From an uncultured Peptococcaceae bacterium (GTDB lineage Bacteria; Bacillota; Peptococcia; Peptococcales; Peptococcaceae), in assembly GCA_938044045.1 (NCBI GenBank), contig CALIQN010000111.1:1-15092 (forward strand): a DNA stretch of 15,092 nt, written 5' to 3'. Each line of letters begins with the position of its first letter. Within the stretch, counting starts at the first letter, position 1. The notes beneath the pieces were generated by a model. That model was not told the origin of the DNA, did no database searches, and worked only from the letters and a program-made list of their open reading frames with translations. The translations under genes were made by a program, and so were the position numbers. This document shows, one piece after another, positions 13,526 through 15,092 of this stretch.

Positions 13526-14020
13526 ATGTCTAGACTCGGTATGCTTTACGCATTGACTGATGAAGAAGTCACTGCCTTAAAAAATACACCTGAAGATGAT
13601 CGCTATGATTATGCCCTAAGTCATTATGAAACACCCTACCTCTATACCCCTCGTGCCTATGAATTTCACCAAGCATGGGAGGGGCTCCACTATGTCTTTA
13701 CTGGCGGAGAGTGGATAGAAGATGATCTCGTCCCTTATAACATCGTCTTTGGGGGGCGTGACTACCTCCTTGAGACGGATGAAGCGGTCTTGCTCTTAAA
13801 ACCTCATGATAGTCTTGAGGCGATTATCACCCACCTTAGGGGACTTGATCTTAAAACCCTCATCAAAGAAACGGTGCCAAAACTTTCAGAAGAAGCTTTG
13901 GACATGCCCCTTGATGAGGATTTTATGGCCTATCTCTACAACTGGGGGCATGAGCTTTTGGACTTTTACCAATTTGCTTTTGACAATAATTATCACGTCC
14001 TCCTTGTCGTTCAACTCTAA
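13526..14020 (+). CDS. DUF1877 family protein
   Basis: A 164-residue soluble, acidic protein. Features of the DUF1877 (YfbM-like) family are visible: an N-terminal MSRLGMLYALTDEE segment, the central HQAWEGLHYVFTG (about 47-59), a NIVFGGRDY turn (about 72-80), and a C-terminal DFYQFAFDNNYHVLLVV. The family is widespread and functionally uncharacterised; E. coli YfbM is the structural reference. Start chosen at 13526 because AAGGAGG lies 7 bases upstream; the frame is open from 13412 without other RBS. Single-gene unit on the plus strand, ending in the terminator at 14021-14065. Confidence 0.85.
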   Translation: MSRLGMLYALTDEEVTALKNTPEDDRYDYALSHYETPYLYTPRAYEFHQAWEGLHYVFTGGEWIEDDLVPYNIVFGGRDYLLETDEAVLLLKPHDSLEAIITHLRGLDLKTLIKETVPKLSEEALDMPLDEDFMAYLYNWGHELLDFYQFAFDNNYHVLLVVQL

Positions 14021-14065
14021 TTACAATAAAAAACCTCTCTAGCTAGAGAGGTTTTTTTATTGTAA
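14021..14065. terminator. Bidirectional terminator between DUF1877 and the Cna-B protein
   Basis: A nearly perfect inverted repeat spanning 45 bases: TTACAAT, A-run, CCTCTCTAG / CTAGAGAGG, T-run, ATTGTAA, differing by one base in the A/T run. It serves the plus-strand DUF1877 gene and the minus-strand surface-protein gene, whose stop codons flank it directly. Confidence 0.9.
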
Positions 14066-15092
14066 TTAACGTACAAGTCCAGTCTTAGGAACAGCTTTAC
14101 CAACCTTTACTTCAGTTGGGCTAGGTTTACTCGCTTTATCCTTAGAAAGATCTGGCTTATCTTTACCTTCAGTCTTATCTGAGTCCCCAGGCTTTGCTTG
14201 ATCATTTGACTTACCTTGATCACTTGGGGTAGTCGGATCCTCTGGAGTCTTTGGTTGATCAATGGTTGATGGATCTTTATCTTTATCTTTATCTTTCTGT
14301 TTATCTTTGTTCTCATCGACTTGAGGCCCAAGCGTACTGGAACTGGTATAGCCAGTAGGCACTTTATCATCATTTAGGATGGTTACCCCATTTGGATTAG
14401 GGTTTAGTCGCACTTGATAAGTTTTACCACCTAAGATGATTTCGCCATTGACTTCATTGACTTCTTTATAGCTATAGGTCACATATTCTTCACCTGCAGC
14501 ATTTTTAAGTGGAACATCAACATATGCAAGCCATTTGTCAGTGCGCTTCACATAGACTTCTCCTAATAAAATAGGCACAGCTACTGGTTGATTGGTCTTA
14601 CCATAAACTTCCACTCTAATGTTTTCAACATCAGCACTTGGCTCAACCGTCCAAGTCTTTTGGATATAAAGGCGTTTTTGATCTGCTTGTGGGCCACCAG
14701 CTTGTTTTTTATTAACAACTTCAAAGAAGCTTTCTGCTTCTACTTCTCTTAAGGTAACTTCATAGCTAACACTACGAGCGCCTGTATAAACACTACCTAC
14801 TGCGCCAACTTCACGCACAGAATAATCATAAATTACACCAGCAGCATCTCTTATCGGCATATTGTAGAAATAACCACGCCATTTGGTCGCTTGATTGACC
14901 TCTACAGTGCCTAAGCTTTGCCCATTTTGTAAGAGTTCAATAGTTGCAGACGCTTCTGGATAAGGTGCTGCAGTGATGGTAGTCCCATTGGCATCTTTCC
15001 AAATTTTTTCTACTGTAATGGTTTTTGTATTACCAATAGGTGGCTGTGGATTTGTCCCTTGCTTGGTATTGGTGATGGTGGCATGCTTACGA
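14066..15092 (-). CDS. Cna-B repeat cell-surface protein, C-terminal part (5' end outside window)
   Basis: The frame is open from the window edge, giving 341 visible residues; the ATG at 14860 is internal, since homology continues upstream. Two Cna-B-like beta-sandwich repeats: about residues 21-130 (KTITVEKIWKDANG... ending EVVNKK) and about 138-247 (RLYIQKTWTVEP... ending ILNDDK). These act as stalk modules in Gram-positive adhesins. A repetitive KDKDKD linker and a Pro/Ser/Thr/Lys/Asp-rich wall-spanning region follow (258-333). The end is VPKTG at 334-338 plus only three residues (LVR). VPKTG looks like a sortase motif (LPxTG type), but the hydrophobic helix and charged tail that should follow are missing. 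Low-complexity coding and possible strain variation are typical of surface proteins. Confidence 0.85.
   Translation of the reverse strand, partial: RKHATITNTKQGTNPQPPIGNTKTITVEKIWKDANGTTITAAPYPEASATIELLQNGQSLGTVEVNQATKWRGYFYNMPIRDAAGVIYDYSVREVGAVGSVYTGARSVSYEVTLREVEAESFFEVVNKKQAGGPQADQKRLYIQKTWTVEPSADVENIRVEVYGKTNQPVAVPILLGEVYVKRTDKWLAYVDVPLKNAAGEEYVTYSYKEVNEVNGEIILGGKTYQVRLNPNPNGVTILNDDKVPTGYTSSSTLGPQVDENKDKQKDKDKDKDPSTIDQPKTPEDPTTPSDQGKSNDQAKPGDSDKTEGKDKPDLSKDKASKPSPTEVKVGKAVPKTGLVR
14274..14310 (-). repeat. Short tandem repeat encoding the KD linker
   Basis: About five copies of a 6-base unit (TTTATC on the plus strand), with one variant copy, encode alternating Lys-Asp in the surface-protein linker. 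The unit is a multiple of three, so copy-number change would alter linker length without shifting the frame. Confidence 0.75.

Noticed and set aside
14021..14066. A frameshift hiding the membrane anchor of the Cna-B protein
   Set aside because: Only 45 bases separate its stop from the DUF1877 stop, and they form a terminator; no frame there encodes a hydrophobic helix.
1..15092. CRISPR array, insertion sequence, tRNA or rRNA gene
   Set aside because: I saw no regularly spaced repeats, no transposase, no terminal repeats with target duplications, and no cloverleaf or rRNA sequence in the window.

Overview
The window looks like chromosome from a low-GC Gram-positive anaerobe, probably Clostridia-like. 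The grounds are A/T-rich intergenic DNA, strong GGAGG-type ribosome binding sites, sigma-A-like promoters, intrinsic terminators with long U-tracts, a SCIFF-type radical SAM maturase and a Cna-B surface protein with a sortase-like motif. I cannot name the species. Nearly every gene is on the minus strand; the exceptions are a small membrane protein (481-867) and a DUF1877 protein (13526-14020).

Reading the minus strand in its direction of transcription: (1) 15092-14066 is the 3' part of a cell-surface protein with two Cna-B-like repeats, a charged KD linker and a C-terminal VPKTG with no membrane anchor after it. (2) 14020-13253 holds the plus-strand DUF1877 gene and a 52-residue orphan protein, divergent from promoters that share their -35 region. 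(3) 13152-10453 is a probable operon of a SCIFF-maturase-like radical SAM/SPASM enzyme, a GcvH-like protein without the lipoyl lysine, and murB. (4) 10440-5789 is the translation/transcription block tuf, rpmG, secE, nusG, rplK, rplA, L10 leader, rplJ, rplL, ending in a strong terminator. (5) 5784-893 is a NitT/TauT-type ABC importer operon: promoter, structured leader with an internal terminator, ATPase, substrate-binding lipoprotein, two permeases, a second ATPase, a 47-residue membrane peptide, then a terminator shared with the convergent 128-residue membrane protein. (6) 345-1 is a YgbA-family nitrosative-stress protein.

The two most interesting systems are the ABC operon and the maturase operon. 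In the ABC operon the two ATPases carry complementary defects: one lacks the H-loop histidine and the other has a degraded signature motif. In a heterodimer this gives one intact and one degenerate ATP site. The operon also begins with what looks like a transcription-attenuating switch RNA, in which one 8-base element can pair with either of two identical partners. In the maturase operon, a SCIFF-type enzyme has no SCIFF precursor peptide beside it and is instead followed 15 bp later by a non-lipoylatable GcvH homologue. The ribosomal block itself is ordinary, except that rplL is followed by a terminator and the ABC operon instead of rpoB-rpoC.
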